64,000 nucleotides of DNA from NCBI RefSeq assembly GCF_017377395.1, contig NZ_CP061800.1, forward strand, positions 6,779,633 through 6,843,632, given 5' to 3'. The stretch is from Desulfonema magnum (GTDB taxonomy: Bacteria > Desulfobacterota > Desulfobacteria > Desulfobacterales > 4be13). The translations under genes were made by a program, and so were the position numbers. The notes under the pieces are model-generated. The model made no database searches. It saw only the letters and a program-made list of their open reading frames with translations, and was not told the DNA's origin. Positions 17,432-25,526 of this stretch are shown here, in pieces (positions within the stretch are counted from its first letter, which is position 1; each line of letters starts with the position of its first letter).

Positions 17432-18412
17432 TTAAGGTTCCGTATCCTGTTGAAGCCGAAAAGATTTCACTCTTTTTTGCAAAAAAATTTTTAATTCCTC
17501 AATTGCCTGTTTTCGCAATTCGTTCCCATTTTTACCATTAAAAAAATACACATTGACACTGGATCCGAATTGTTGTCTGTTTTTTAATTTGAACTTAATT
17601 TCAGGAAAATATTTTTTATGTCCTTCTTTCCTGAAAACGCATTTTATTCTGTCCCAGTTTATAACAATTCCAAATATTGAAACGATAGTAAAAATGTCAA
17701 TGACAGATATGTTTTGTCTCACTAGAAGCGTTGCAGCGTCTGTTCCCACGGCAACAGCCAGACTGAATATTATTTTAAACAGCACCCTTACCAATTTTTT
17801 TAATGGTCTTTCCGGAGTCACAATGACACTGTCATAAGGCGTTTCAACAGTTGCAAGGTCAGACCACAGTCCAAAGGTTATTGCCAAAGCCTGGCCTAAT
17901 GATTTGTATCTGCTGCCATAAGCTCTTCCGAATTTAATTGCGTCCTTAACTGACAATCTTACCTGTTTTTTATAGTGATAAAAACCTCCCCCGTTATCAA
18001 TAACAGATATTCTTTTATATTTTCCCAGTACAATCTTAATCACACAAAAGGCAACGCCCTGTTTTACGTGCTGATGAACATTTTCCAGCAGCCCGGCCGC
18101 GGCACAAATTTCCCTTTCTTTTAAAATCGAACCGTAACGTGTGGTTATATAATCATAAAATTGTTTATAATCATTTCCTTTCACAGACCAGAAATCAACA
18201 TTAAGATTTTTAAGACTTGTTTTATCTGCTTTGGGACCGGCCGTCACCAATACATATGTGTAGGGCATTTTTTCCAGTTGATCTCTGAGGCGGCTAAAAG
18301 TTTTCCAATCCCCATTATTTTCATAATAAGGCATCGCTTCTTCAGCCTGTTGTATCAGCTCATCTGTTTCTGTAAAGAAATCTTCAAGTTCCCTGTCATC
18401 TGTCTGGTCCAT
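17432..18412 (-). CDS. Membrane protein with histidine-kinase-like (GHKL) ATPase domain
   Basis: I do not recognise a named family for the whole 326-residue protein. Residues ~105-200 look like a GHKL ATP-binding fold: an N-box-like LLENVHQHVKQG, a G1-like VIDNGGGF, and a G2-like GRAYGSRYKSLGQALAITFGLWSDL, as in HATPase_c_3 proteins. No phosphoacceptor His box or dimerisation helix precedes it. Two hydrophobic segments at about 208-230 and 235-253 would anchor it, followed by a basic C-terminal tail. The N-terminal ~100 residues (YTYVLVTAGPKADK, then DFWSVKGND) may be a small alpha/beta domain. It is alone, upstream of rimO, with a 170-bp gap. It might be an ATP-dependent membrane sensor or switch; that is inference. 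Confidence 0.6.
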   Translation of the reverse strand: MDQTDDRELEDFFTETDELIQQAEEAMPYYENNGDWKTFSRLRDQLEKMPYTYVLVTAGPKADKTSLKNLNVDFWSVKGNDYKQFYDYITTRYGSILKEREICAAAGLLENVHQHVKQGVAFCVIKIVLGKYKRISVIDNGGGFYHYKKQVRLSVKDAIKFGRAYGSRYKSLGQALAITFGLWSDLATVETPYDSVIVTPERPLKKLVRVLFKIIFSLAVAVGTDAATLLVRQNISVIDIFTIVSIFGIVINWDRIKCVFRKEGHKKYFPEIKFKLKNRQQFGSSVNVYFFNGKNGNELRKQAIEELKIFLQKRVKSFRLQQDTEP

Positions 18413-18654
18413 TTTCTACCTTTCAGAAATTGAGTTATCATTTCCGGAAATCAATGCGGCCCGATACAATTTCCCCTGTATTATTAGTTACAACAATCTG
18501 CTTCGAAGTATTCATTTAGAAATTTCAATTTTATAACAGGTATCTTTTATTTGACAGTTTACACTTTACTGTAAACTACTTTTCAGCTTTTGCGAAGGAT
18601 GCCTTATCGTCAGCAGATCAAAAAAGTTTTCAGGCCCTCGCGGGGCAGACAGAA

Positions 18655-18721
18655 CGGAGAAAAAACCCGGCTTTTTCCGGCGGGGGACACTTCATCCGGG
18701 GAAAAAAGCCGGGTTTCTCCG
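18655..18721. repeat. CCCGGC-type hairpin repeat
   Basis: GGAGAAAAAACCCGGCTTTT pairs with the complement AAAAAGCCGGGTTTCTCC around a GC-rich loop. Relatives are at 20394-20460, 30536-30640, 34314-34380, 43284-43354, 62652-62719 and 63599-63810. The rest of the 18413-18908 gap shows no gene. Confidence 0.85.
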
Positions 18722-18908
18722 CTGTCCGGCGCACAGCCCGAAAACTCTTCGGTCTGCCAGATAATATATCATATCATCTCACTGCCATTAAGTCAGGCTT
18801 TCCGGAGTGCGAAAATTATTTTTCACACCCTCGCCTGAAACAGCTTTTGCCACCTCGGATGATTTTTAATTTTAATGGCAGTGAGGCAGAGTTCGGGAAC
18901 AAGCATGG

Positions 18909-20207
18909 TTATTTGCTTTTTATCGGCTTTGGTAAGTATATCAGTTCTTCATTTGCTTTAGACCCGTTTTCTATCAGTTTTGACTTGTTCAGAAAACCCA
19001 TCTTAATCAGATGGCACATATTACAATTATTCGTTCTTTCAGTGGATTTTCTTATCACATGAGGCATGGTATCGTAGTAATTGGGTACGGTGTCATATTT
19101 TTCCATCTTTATACCGACCTTCCCAAAAGTGTCTCTTACCGTAGGAACAGCTCTCAACGTGGTAATTTCATCTTTGTTCCTCGGATTCCGGCCCAGAATA
19201 AAACCCGCTTTTGATTTTCCACCTTTGCCTAAATGGCAGTTGTAACAATTTTTATAAGTTGACAGCGCGTGGCAGGCTGTGCAGCTGACCTTGTCCTTAT
19301 GTTTTTCATGCGCCTGCTTTGCCTTATCACTCTTTTCTTTTCCCGGAGGATGGCAGGTCACACATTCAGGTTTGTTTTTTACGTCTCTTCTTGATGTATA
19401 GGCATTTCCATCTCCGTGAAACTCATTTTTTTTGTGGCAGTCCAGGCACATCATTTTCTTTTCAAAATGCACATCCTGAACCACACCATACTGCCCCGTG
19501 AATTCAGGATACACCCTGCCGCCATGACAAAAGCCGCATGTTTTCACCTCATCACGTCTGACAAATTTATGACCTTTGAGAAGCCCTGTGCATATCACAC
19601 CGATTTTAGGGCCTTTCACATGGCAGTCACCGCATGAGGCATGGCAGCTTCGGCATGATTGCTGAAAAACTTTTTCATCAAAGATTTTTGCTTCCTTATC
19701 TGAAAATCTGGCAACAGCGCCATGTCTCAGACCGGCTGTTGTATAATGAAGGGAAGTTTTGTATCTGTCTGCAATCTCATAGTGACACTCACCACATACA
19801 TTCACATCATCAGAGGGTCTTTTTATCAGTCCTTTGTGAGCATCTTCTTTATTATGAGCATTTTCATTCCCCTTATGACAGAAGCCGCATCCCTGGGCAA
19901 AATGCTCATCTTCATCTGTCAGATTTTTGTCCACTAAAAAACCTTTGTACATCTCTTCCGCCCTGACCGGAGGAAGTATGCCGGCTCACCCTTCGCCTTC
20001 TTCTGCTTTGAAATTGATCTTGGGAGGCATATAAAGGGATCTGATTTTCTTTTCGTCCGTATGACATTCAATACACCCGTTCACGTTTTTTAAAGAGTAA
20101 ACATTTTTCACCAAACAAATAAAACACACAAAAACAACCAGAAATATTGTTGCAAACACAAACAGATGTGCTTTTATCCTGGACAAAAACAACCTGATGA
20201 TTGTCAT
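18909..20207 (-). CDS. Multihaem (11 CXXCH) membrane-anchored cytochrome c with in-frame UGA, candidate selenoprotein
   Basis: From ATG 20207 the frame encodes a hydrophobic anchor (about residues 14-34), one haem motif CIECH (45-49), then FKAEEGEG. It meets TGA at 19986-19988 and continues in the same frame through AGILPPVRAEEMYKGF into ten more CXXCH motifs. These are CGFCH, CGECH, CRSCH, CGDCH, CGFCH, CLDCH, CVTCH, CTACH, CYNCH and CNMCH. With the UGA read, the protein has 432 residues. The downstream part alone would begin at ATG 19952 without signal peptide, anchor or adequate ribosome site, yet c-type haems are attached outside the cytoplasm. A hairpin with loop GGUCAG lies 17 nt after the UGA. 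Selenocysteine insertion at residue 74 is therefore favoured; a nonsense mutation is the alternative. It probably carries electrons in the periplasm. Confidence 0.75.
19955..19985 (-). promoter_or_regulatory. Candidate bSECIS after the cytochrome UGA
   Basis: CTTCC (19976-19972) pairs with GGAAG (19959-19955). After one mismatch, CC (19970-19969) pairs with GG (19962-19961), leaving the six-base loop GGUCAG. The loop starts 17 nt after the UGA. The E. coli fdhF element has a GGUC loop at nearly the same distance. The stem is modest, so this is suggestive rather than conclusive. Confidence 0.55.
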
Positions 20208-20224
20208 ATTACAGTCTTCCTCTC

Positions 20225-20494
20225 ATATAAACATTTATGAAAAGAAGCCCGGTTTTTCACCCCCGGAGATGAAAAAAAATCTGCTTAAAAAACCCGGCTT
20301 CTCAGTTATATTTTCATGGTAAAAAATCATAAAATTTTGTCTGATAAGTACTTGATCAAAAGTTTTTTATACATCTTTTTTTCTGTGAACGGCGGAGAAA
20401 CCCGGCTTTTTTCTTCAGGGCCGGCGAATCATATTCCGGGAAAAAGCCGGGTTTCTTCCCCGGGCAAATATCGAAAACTTATGGTTAGGTACTT
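20225..20494. repeat. Inverted R98 relative and a 149-bp hairpin element with AAGTAC ends
   Basis: 20225-20325 carries CATTTATGAAAAGAAGCCCGG to TATTTTCATGGTAAA, the complement of R98. 20346-20494 starts AAGTACTTGATCAAAAG, ends GGTTAGGTACTT, and encloses the CCCGGC hairpin. A second complete copy of this 145-149-bp element is at 62608-62752, and a partial inverted copy is at 43284-43398. Confidence 0.75.
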
Positions 20495-20594
20495 ACTTCC
20501 TATCGGGAAATTTTTAAATTCCCCCTGAGCGAGTATCAGCAGATCGAAAATGATCCCAAATCGGTTCCGGGAGATTGGAAAATCAGCGGGAAAG

Positions 20595-20618
20595 GCCTGG
20601 GATTTGTCAATCCCAGGC
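20595..20618. terminator. Hairpin downstream of the rhodanese gene
   Basis: GCCTGGGATTTGTCAATCCC and the closing AGGC form a 10-bp stem with a short loop, 53 bp past the rhodanese stop on the minus strand. No strong T-run follows, so termination efficiency is uncertain. Confidence 0.5.
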
Positions 20619-20670
20619 GAGCATTTTTAGAGTATTTTCAACTTACTAAGTATGAAAAATAATCAAAAGA

Positions 20671-21213
20671 TTAATACGGATGGAATTCCCTTACACGATA
20701 TTTTCCATCTTCGTTGAAATTCTTATGGTACTCCGTAATCACAAATTTCCCCGCGAATTGGTTCACCACAGGATGCCCTGCCTTTACCCATCCGACAAGA
20801 CCGCCTTTGACAGCATGGATATTTTTGTATCCGTATTTGTAGAGAAAACCAGCCACATAAAAACTGCGATGCTCGGTTCTGCACAACAAATATATTTCAG
20901 CGTTGGGATCTTTGATTTTTCTCGGAATGGTGTACATATGCCCGGCGTGAATATGATCCGAGCCTTCAATGTGGAAGGCATAAAACTCAGGATGGGTCCT
21001 GCAATCAATTATATACGCATTTTTCTTGCCCGCGAGAACTTCGTCATGAATCTTTTTAAACTCATCAAGCCCTACGACCTTGTCTTTCGGCACCAGTGCT
21101 GCAAATTCATCATATATTTTCTTTTCATTCACTTGCAAATCCTGGGCCTGGACAGAACTGAAAATTCCTGCCGCCAAAAGTATGGCGGCCAGTAGTGTAA
21201 CGATTTTTTTCAT
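20671..21213 (-). CDS. Periplasmic rhodanese-domain protein
   Basis: The 180-residue protein starts with a clear Sec signal peptide (MKKIVTLLAAILLAAG, cleavage near VQAQ). It continues into one rhodanese domain with the stretch YIIDCRTHPEFYAFHIEGSDHI and the active-site loop LLCRTEHRS, whose Cys is the likely sulfur acceptor. Rhodaneses move sulfane sulfur, for example from thiosulfate to thiols or cyanide. An exported form beside a multihaem cytochrome, whose start is 464 bp downstream, suggests periplasmic sulfur handling in a sulfate reducer, though they are separated by hairpins and probably not one operon. The start follows AGGAGGAAAT, a strong ribosome site. The upstream AT-rich 300 bp should hold its promoter. 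Confidence 0.9.
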   Translation of the reverse strand: MKKIVTLLAAILLAAGIFSSVQAQDLQVNEKKIYDEFAALVPKDKVVGLDEFKKIHDEVLAGKKNAYIIDCRTHPEFYAFHIEGSDHIHAGHMYTIPRKIKDPNAEIYLLCRTEHRSFYVAGFLYKYGYKNIHAVKGGLVGWVKAGHPVVNQFAGKFVITEYHKNFNEDGKYRVREFHPY

Positions 21214-21506
21214 TTTTTCATTTCCTCCTAATTAAAAGATACAAGTTGAACATATTTTTAGCCTAAAAAAGTTATCACACCTCCTTTTTCTGATAATTTT
21301 TCTCACCATCACTCACTTTTTCACTATTATAAATTTTTATAATCAAAAGAAAAAGTTATATATCCATTATCAGGTTATTCCTTTATCTTCAGACCTCAGT
21401 GTATTTACTATAATAAATTGAAATAGTAATAAGTTATTCTGATTTATCAGCCATTAAAAGATAAAGAATCTTATTTACTGATAGCAAGACAAGTAAATTA
21501 CTATTC

Positions 21507-21699
21507 ACTCGATGATCAGGTCTTCTGACCCGGTCCGAACAAAAAGCTTGTCATTCCTGGGAAAGCAGGAATCCGTTTTTGGCAGATGGGGCGTTCCGGG
21601 AGCGGTGAAGTCCTGCTTTTACAGGCTTCAGCAAGCTCAGACTTCGGCAAGCTCAGTCGGCTCGTCGAACGGAATGACAGAAAAACTTGATCATCGAGC
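21507..21699. mobile_element. MITE-A copy 2 (longest form)
   Basis: The ends ACTCGATGATCAGGTCTTCT and ACTTGATCATCGAGC are complementary. The interior includes TGTCATTCCTGGGAAAGCAGG and AAGCTCAGTCGGCTCGTCGAA, longer than in other copies. Confidence 0.75.
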
Positions 21700-22118
21700 A
21701 TACAAGTAATTTGAATAGTAATTTATAATAGATATATATCAAATAGTTAATCTGATTATCTGATATTAAAATTTAATGCTGATAACTATTTAATATTATT
21801 TGATATAAATCCAATAAGAATTCATTTTTATTAATCGGATAATGGATATATATCATATAAAAAAAAATATTGTCAATCAGGAATATTCTTATGTTATCAC
21901 TCGATGATCAACTATCAGCAGGTTTTTCCGCGGCTTGAGCGTCTGCGATATTCAAAAGTTGAATATCCTGATTTATGGACAGATATGTTCATACAGAATA
22001 TGATAAACAGAGTATGAATATCAACTAAATTTAATATAATTTCAAATGATTAATGTCAGATTTATACCATTGCCCGGCCAAGTTTATAAATATTTTTTGT
22101 AAAGCGTAAAATTTGCTA
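21700..22118. other. AT-rich stretch upstream of tRNA-Ala, no supported gene
   Basis: The region is mostly A/T. A short open stretch at about 21909-22019 reads like INYQQVFPRLERL..YPDLWTDMF and may be a fragment of a lost gene. I cannot assign it. Confidence 0.4.
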
Positions 22119-22147
22119 TTGACAGAAGCAATAATCTCTGTTAGAAC
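22119..22147 (+). promoter_or_regulatory. Promoter of tRNA-Ala
   Basis: TTGACA (22119-22124), a 17-base spacer, then TAGAAC (22142-22147) as a weak -10 box. Transcription would start about 7 bases before the tRNA. Confidence 0.5.
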
Positions 22148-22161
22148 GCCTCTCAAGTTAT

Positions 22162-22237
22162 GGGGCTGTAGCTCAGCTGGGAGAGCGCATGACTGGCAGT
22201 CATGAGGTCAGGGGTTCGATCCCCCTCAGCTCCACCA
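22162..22237 (+). tRNA. tRNA-Ala (anticodon GGC)
   Basis: The 76-nt cloverleaf has acceptor GGGGCTG pairing with CAGCTCC. The D-arm is GCTCAGCTGGGAGAGC and the anticodon arm ATGACTGGCAGTCAT, with GGC at positions 34-36. The T-arm is AGGGGTTCGATCCCCCT and the CCA end is encoded. It is followed directly by a terminator. Confidence 0.97.
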
Positions 22238-22242
22238 AAAGA

Positions 22243-22285
22243 AAACAAGGGGTTATGATACTTTTATCATAATCCCTTTTTTTGT
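22243..22285 (+). terminator. Rho-independent terminator of tRNA-Ala
   Basis: AAGGGGTTATGATA pairs with TATCATAATCCCTT around CTTT, followed by a T-run. It lies six bases after the tRNA. Confidence 0.9.
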
Positions 22286-22312
22286 TCCTGCGATTTTGTC
22301 CCTAAATAAAAG

Positions 22313-22402
22313 TCGGTGATGTTCCAAAGCCGGACTCGATTCGATATTTACTGAATTGATTCAAATGGTTAAAAAGTTCAAGTCCAGTTTCAGAACACTT
22401 CC
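22313..22402. repeat. Short inverted-repeat element, copy 2
   Basis: It shares TGAATTGATTCAAATGGTTA and the end AGTTTCAGAACACTT with the element at 14465-14551, with the same complementary ends. Confidence 0.7.
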
Positions 22403-22483
22403 CCTAAAATTACACATAAAAAGAGAAACCTTCCGACACTGCTGATTTTGCTGAAACAAAATCCTGACCAGGTGAGCGCCGGT

Positions 22484-22569
22484 CACTACGACCTTTCAAC
22501 AGGAAAAAAATATATATCCGTGACATTCTCACGCATAAAGAATATGACAGAAACAAATGGAGGAAATGA
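22484..22569 (+). pseudogene. HigB-type toxin relic (C-terminus only, frameshifted)
   Basis: The reading frame HYDLSTGKK followed, after a one-base shift at an A7 run, by IYIRDILTHKEYDRNKWRK and TGA (22567-22569) matches the C-terminal end of HigB/RelE-like mRNA interferases. The N-terminal three quarters are missing. It ends one base before the higA start, the normal toxin-antitoxin arrangement. Confidence 0.75.
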
Positions 22570-22570
22570 G

Positions 22571-22966
22571 ATGTTACCCCGTCAGACAATAGAGAATTTT
22601 GAGCAAATTTCGGAGTTTGTCTTTGTTCCGAACAGCGAAAGCGAATATGACCGGATTCTTGAGCTGCTCGACGAGATTACAGACATAGTGAGAGACGATG
22701 AGAAACATCCGTTGGCAAATCTGATGGATGTGCTCGGCGTGCTGATAGAAAATTATGAAAACCGGTTCATTCCCGAACCTGTGTCAAAACCGGCAGATGT
22801 TCTGAGGCACTTTATGAAGGAACACGGCCTGGAATCAGAAGACCTTCCGGAACTTGGCAGTCAGGAGGCTGCGCTTGACATATTAAACGGGACAAAAGAA
22901 CTGAATCTGAGACAGATCAGGGAACTGAGCAGGCGGTTCAATGTTCCGGCATCTGTGTTTATCTGA
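22571..22966 (+). CDS. higA: HigA-type antitoxin (COG5499, XRE helix-turn-helix)
   Basis: ATG 22571 is preceded by TGGAGG at seven bases, giving 131 residues. A longer frame extends upstream only through the toxin relic. The N-terminal half is acidic (PNSESEYDRILELLDEITD, HPLANLMDVLGVLIENYE). The C-terminal half is an XRE-like HTH (ADVLRHFMKEHGL, LGSQEAALDILNGTKELN, IRELSRRFNVPASVF), the architecture of antitoxins of the HigBA type, which bind DNA and neutralise the HigB ribonuclease. The partner toxin is reduced to a fragment, so this is an orphan antitoxin, perhaps kept as a regulator or as protection against related toxins. Confidence 0.85.
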   Translation: MLPRQTIENFEQISEFVFVPNSESEYDRILELLDEITDIVRDDEKHPLANLMDVLGVLIENYENRFIPEPVSKPADVLRHFMKEHGLESEDLPELGSQEAALDILNGTKELNLRQIRELSRRFNVPASVFI

Positions 22967-23016
22967 GATTACCGAGCATTTCTGTGATGCTTATGGTGAA
23001 ACTGAATGCTCTTTTT

Positions 23017-23345
23017 TTAAAATCCTGTTAGTAAGTTATCAGCTTTCTCCCTGGAAAGAAACCTCTGGCGTTTATTGTCCCCCTGTGGAAATTTGACACG
23101 GGTGACCGGGTTTTCTCCGGTAAAAACATAAAAGTCACAGGCCTGATTAAAAACCTGTCTGACCACCGCCAGACAATACCGGATTGTCCGGGGGGAAAGG
23201 TGTTCTGTTTTCTTCTTGATGCGTTCCAGATCAAAAGGGGAAATTTCCGGAAAGGTCTTGTTGCCGATAACAGGAGCTATGTAATCCCGGAAAAGGTATT
23301 GTTCTGTGTCACAGCTTATCTGACCTTTGTTTTGTCTGGCAACTG
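23017..23345 (-). pseudogene. Tyrosine recombinase (integrase) relic
   Basis: On the minus strand, translation gives GQISCDTEQYLFRDYIAPVI..NKTFPEISP. After a one-base frameshift near 23243 it continues as FDLERIKKKTEHLSPRTIRY, CLAVVRQVFNQACDF and KRQRFLSREKADNLL, then stops at 23017. This is the core-binding (SAM-like) domain of phage-type integrases. The catalytic domain with the R..HxxR..Y residues is absent. With tRNA-Ala 0.8 kb away it suggests a decayed integrated element. Confidence 0.8.
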
Positions 23346-23422
23346 GCAGATAAGTTCATAGAAAGGGGTAAGAAAAGGAAAAAAATTTCCTTATCCGATT
23401 TCCCTGCACTTTTAATAAGTTG

Positions 23423-24019
23423 TCATCGAAACGCCCGTCTCAGTGTACTTATAAATTTAAAAAACAGGTGACTTCGTTTCCGCCATGACCGTCTGACAAG
23501 ATTATCAAACATTTTCTCTCTCAGCCCCCTGGATATTTCCAACTGCACTCCCTCACCGGTCCGGCATCGGTTACATATGTTTTCAGGATGCCGGGCACGC
23601 AAACCCGCCTTTGTACATATCTCGGCATTAAATCCCTCTTTCTTCAGGGTCTGCCTTATTTTTTCCATGAGAGTCTGATTCCTGCCTCCGATAAAAATCT
23701 CATCCCCTTTTCCATGGTATCCGTGAATTGAAAGAACAATGTCGGCATTTTCTGCGATTCTGATCCCTTCTGGCTCGTCAAATTTGTTGCTCGTAATATG
23801 TAAGACCCCATTTTTTTTCTTTTTTATCCCCTTAAAAGCATAAAAACTGTGTCTGCCGCCGGCTATCCCGTCTGCAATATCAACGGTTCCAGGCTCTATG
23901 CCTCCGCCGTGAGGCGCGATGACGGCAATACCAGAATAGCCTTCTCTGGAGAGGATTACATAATCTTCCCCTTCCTTTTCATGTTGCTTCAGATCGTCGT
24001 AGTTTGCGTATTTATCCAT
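23423..24019 (-). CDS. Poly-gamma-glutamate hydrolase family protein (DUF867/PF05908)
   Basis: The 198-residue protein shows the family's metal-site marks: IAPHGGGIEPGTVDIAD near residues 33-50, a later SIHGYHG with conserved histidines, and GVQLEISRGLRE, whose Glu is a probable ligand. Relatives (PghP of Bacillus phages) are zinc peptidases cutting gamma-polyglutamate capsules, and similar proteins occur widely in bacteria. A basic C-terminal tail (RRSWRKRSHLFFKF) follows. It lies just downstream of the integrase relic and could have come with phage DNA. No signal peptide is seen, so the substrate is unknown. Confidence 0.85.
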   Translation of the reverse strand: MDKYANYDDLKQHEKEGEDYVILSREGYSGIAVIAPHGGGIEPGTVDIADGIAGGRHSFYAFKGIKKKKNGVLHITSNKFDEPEGIRIAENADIVLSIHGYHGKGDEIFIGGRNQTLMEKIRQTLKKEGFNAEICTKAGLRARHPENICNRCRTGEGVQLEISRGLREKMFDNLVRRSWRKRSHLFFKFISTLRRAFR

Positions 24020-24030
24020 TTTTTATAAAA

Positions 24031-24406
24031 GAGGTGTTAGGGTGTTAGGGTGTTAGGTGTTAGGGTGTTAGGGTGTTAGGTGTTAGGGTGTTAGGGTGTT
24101 AGGTGTTAGGGTGTTAGGTGTTAGGTGTTAGGTGTTAAGTGTCAGGCGGTTTCCGAAAAAAAAAGTTCGTAGTTCCGCCTTTAGGCGGTGTGAGACCGCC
24201 TAAAGGCGGAACTACGAACTGGTAAAATCGTCTTAGATGGTTTTAAGGTGTTCAGGGATTTCTGCCAAACTGCAAGTTTGGCACTCCGGATCGCTTAATT
24301 TCTTAGGATTGATAAAGCCGATGGTTTGAATTTATCGATCCGAACTGAACAAAGGGGCAGGCATTCGCTCTTCTTAACACCTAACACCTAACACCTAACA
24401 CCTAAA
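24031..24406. repeat. TTAGGTG/TTAGGGTG arrays and two palindromes
   Basis: 24031-24145 is a tandem of TTAGGTG and TTAGGGTG units. 24164-24220 is a perfect 26-bp stem (AGTTCGTAGTTCCGCCTTTA arm) with the loop GTGAG. 24266-24293 holds the CCAAACTGCAAGTTTGG palindrome that recurs near 41707, 42157, 52012, 52066 and 52247. 24376-24406 is CACCTAA units in the opposite orientation. No gene is present. Confidence 0.9.
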
Positions 24407-24410
24407 TTTT

Positions 24411-24722
24411 TCAAACCTGCTTTCCACAGAAAGGGCAATACTGAAAATCCTGATGCAATGCCCTTCCGCAGTGCTTGCACGTTTTGTCCTGTTTGTCCAA
24501 CCAGTCATTATATTCGTCTCCGAATTCGTGCATATTTCTTTCACATTTTTCACACATGATGAAAGGTTCCCCTTTTTTAACTCTCAGAATCGGAATGAAA
24601 AATAAACTGAAATAATGGTCTGTCCGTCTGTAATAAGCCTGGGCCAGACCGCATACGGGACACAGTCTGGGTTTGTCATCAAGCGTTTTTATTTTTGGGG
24701 AAATACCGGCGATAAGGAACAT
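24411..24722 (-). CDS. Small zinc-ribbon protein
   Basis: The 103-residue protein has two zinc-ribbon halves. The first pairs LCPVCGLAQAYYRRTDHYFS with MCEKCE; the second is TCKHCGRALHQDFQYCPFCG at the C-terminus. The central IPILRVKKGEPFI is shared with small zinc-ribbon proteins of unknown function. It is encoded alone between repeat blocks. No function can be assigned. Confidence 0.75.
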   Translation of the reverse strand: MFLIAGISPKIKTLDDKPRLCPVCGLAQAYYRRTDHYFSLFFIPILRVKKGEPFIMCEKCERNMHEFGDEYNDWLDKQDKTCKHCGRALHQDFQYCPFCGKQV

Positions 24723-24813
24723 TTTAAATTGCCTCGTTTGGTGTTCGGTGTTTGGTGTTCAATGTCCGGTGTCTGGCTAAGGACTGAAATTAAACACCAA
24801 ACACCCTGTCACA

Positions 24814-25362
24814 TCAGAAATCTCTTGGTTTACAAATGATTTCCCGTATCCGCATGTCAAAAAGATCAGACTGGTTGGCAGGTTTTAAGACCAGGGCGGT
24901 ATCCGCCCCTCTTGATGTCCCGCCGATGGAAATGATATCATTTCCTTTGAGAGTTCCCGCATCCGTAGCCATGATGGACACTTCCACAGCAACCTTTGTG
25001 CCATGGCCGAAAAGTCTCAGTGTGTCGGCAATCAGCAACACAGGATAACTTCCCGTGTATTTTTTGGCAATGGATCGTTCCACACCGGACAGGGCGTGGG
25101 TTGCCGACACAATCCTCACCCCTTTTTCTTCCAAATCTTTTTTCACACCATCCGACATCATATTTTGAAATGGTTTTTTTAAACCACAGTGATACGTTAC
25201 CGAGATAATCTTGAATCCGTCAAATATTTCCAGGGCTTTGTAAGCGGTGTCCCCCATGGTGGAAGCTAAGACCACCTCGTTTAATCCCAGTTCCTTTCCC
25301 CGTTCATATGCGAGTTTCAGTGTTTGCTCAGTATTAACTTTTCCCGGTTTGTCAAAATACAT
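24814..25362 (-). CDS. Pyruvate kinase C-terminal-domain-like protein
   Basis: I choose ATG 25362 (MYFDKPGKVN), preceded by AGGAGG at five bases, over the upstream ATG at 25404. The 182-residue product consists only of a pyruvate-kinase alpha/beta (PK_C)-like domain: NTEQTLKLAYERGKELGLNE, VVLASTMGDTAYKA, ISVTYHCG and ISIGGTSRGADTALV. There is no catalytic barrel. Free-standing versions occur in archaea and anaerobic bacteria, with an unknown, possibly regulatory, role. It is divergent from the amidohydrolase gene, with 164 bp between the starts. Confidence 0.75.
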   Translation of the reverse strand: MYFDKPGKVNTEQTLKLAYERGKELGLNEVVLASTMGDTAYKALEIFDGFKIISVTYHCGLKKPFQNMMSDGVKKDLEEKGVRIVSATHALSGVERSIAKKYTGSYPVLLIADTLRLFGHGTKVAVEVSIMATDAGTLKGNDIISIGGTSRGADTALVLKPANQSDLFDMRIREIICKPRDF

Positions 25363-25526
25363 ACTATCCTCCTGTTTAGATTTGGTTGAAAAAGTAGGTT
25401 GCATTGTATAAGAATTAGCGTCATAGTCAACAGGATTCCGGAGACTTTCGAAATTTTAAGCTGCCTTATGTTTTCTGTTTCGGAAGTCTGAAGAAAGAAT
25501 TATAAATTGAAAGGAGATAGTTACGC

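Noticed and set aside
19986..19988. Interpreting the cytochrome TGA simply as a disabling nonsense mutation
   Set aside because: Not excluded, but disfavoured: the rest of the frame is undamaged over 430 codons and a SECIS-like hairpin sits at the correct distance.
21909..22019. Short open stretch reading INYQQVFPRLERL
   Set aside because: Looks protein-like but is too short and has no start or known relative.
24031..24150. TTAGGTG/TTAGGGTG units resembling telomere repeats
   Set aside because: The region is internal to a gene-rich bacterial chromosome, the units vary, and the same locus has both orientations nearby; it is one of the period-7 arrays.
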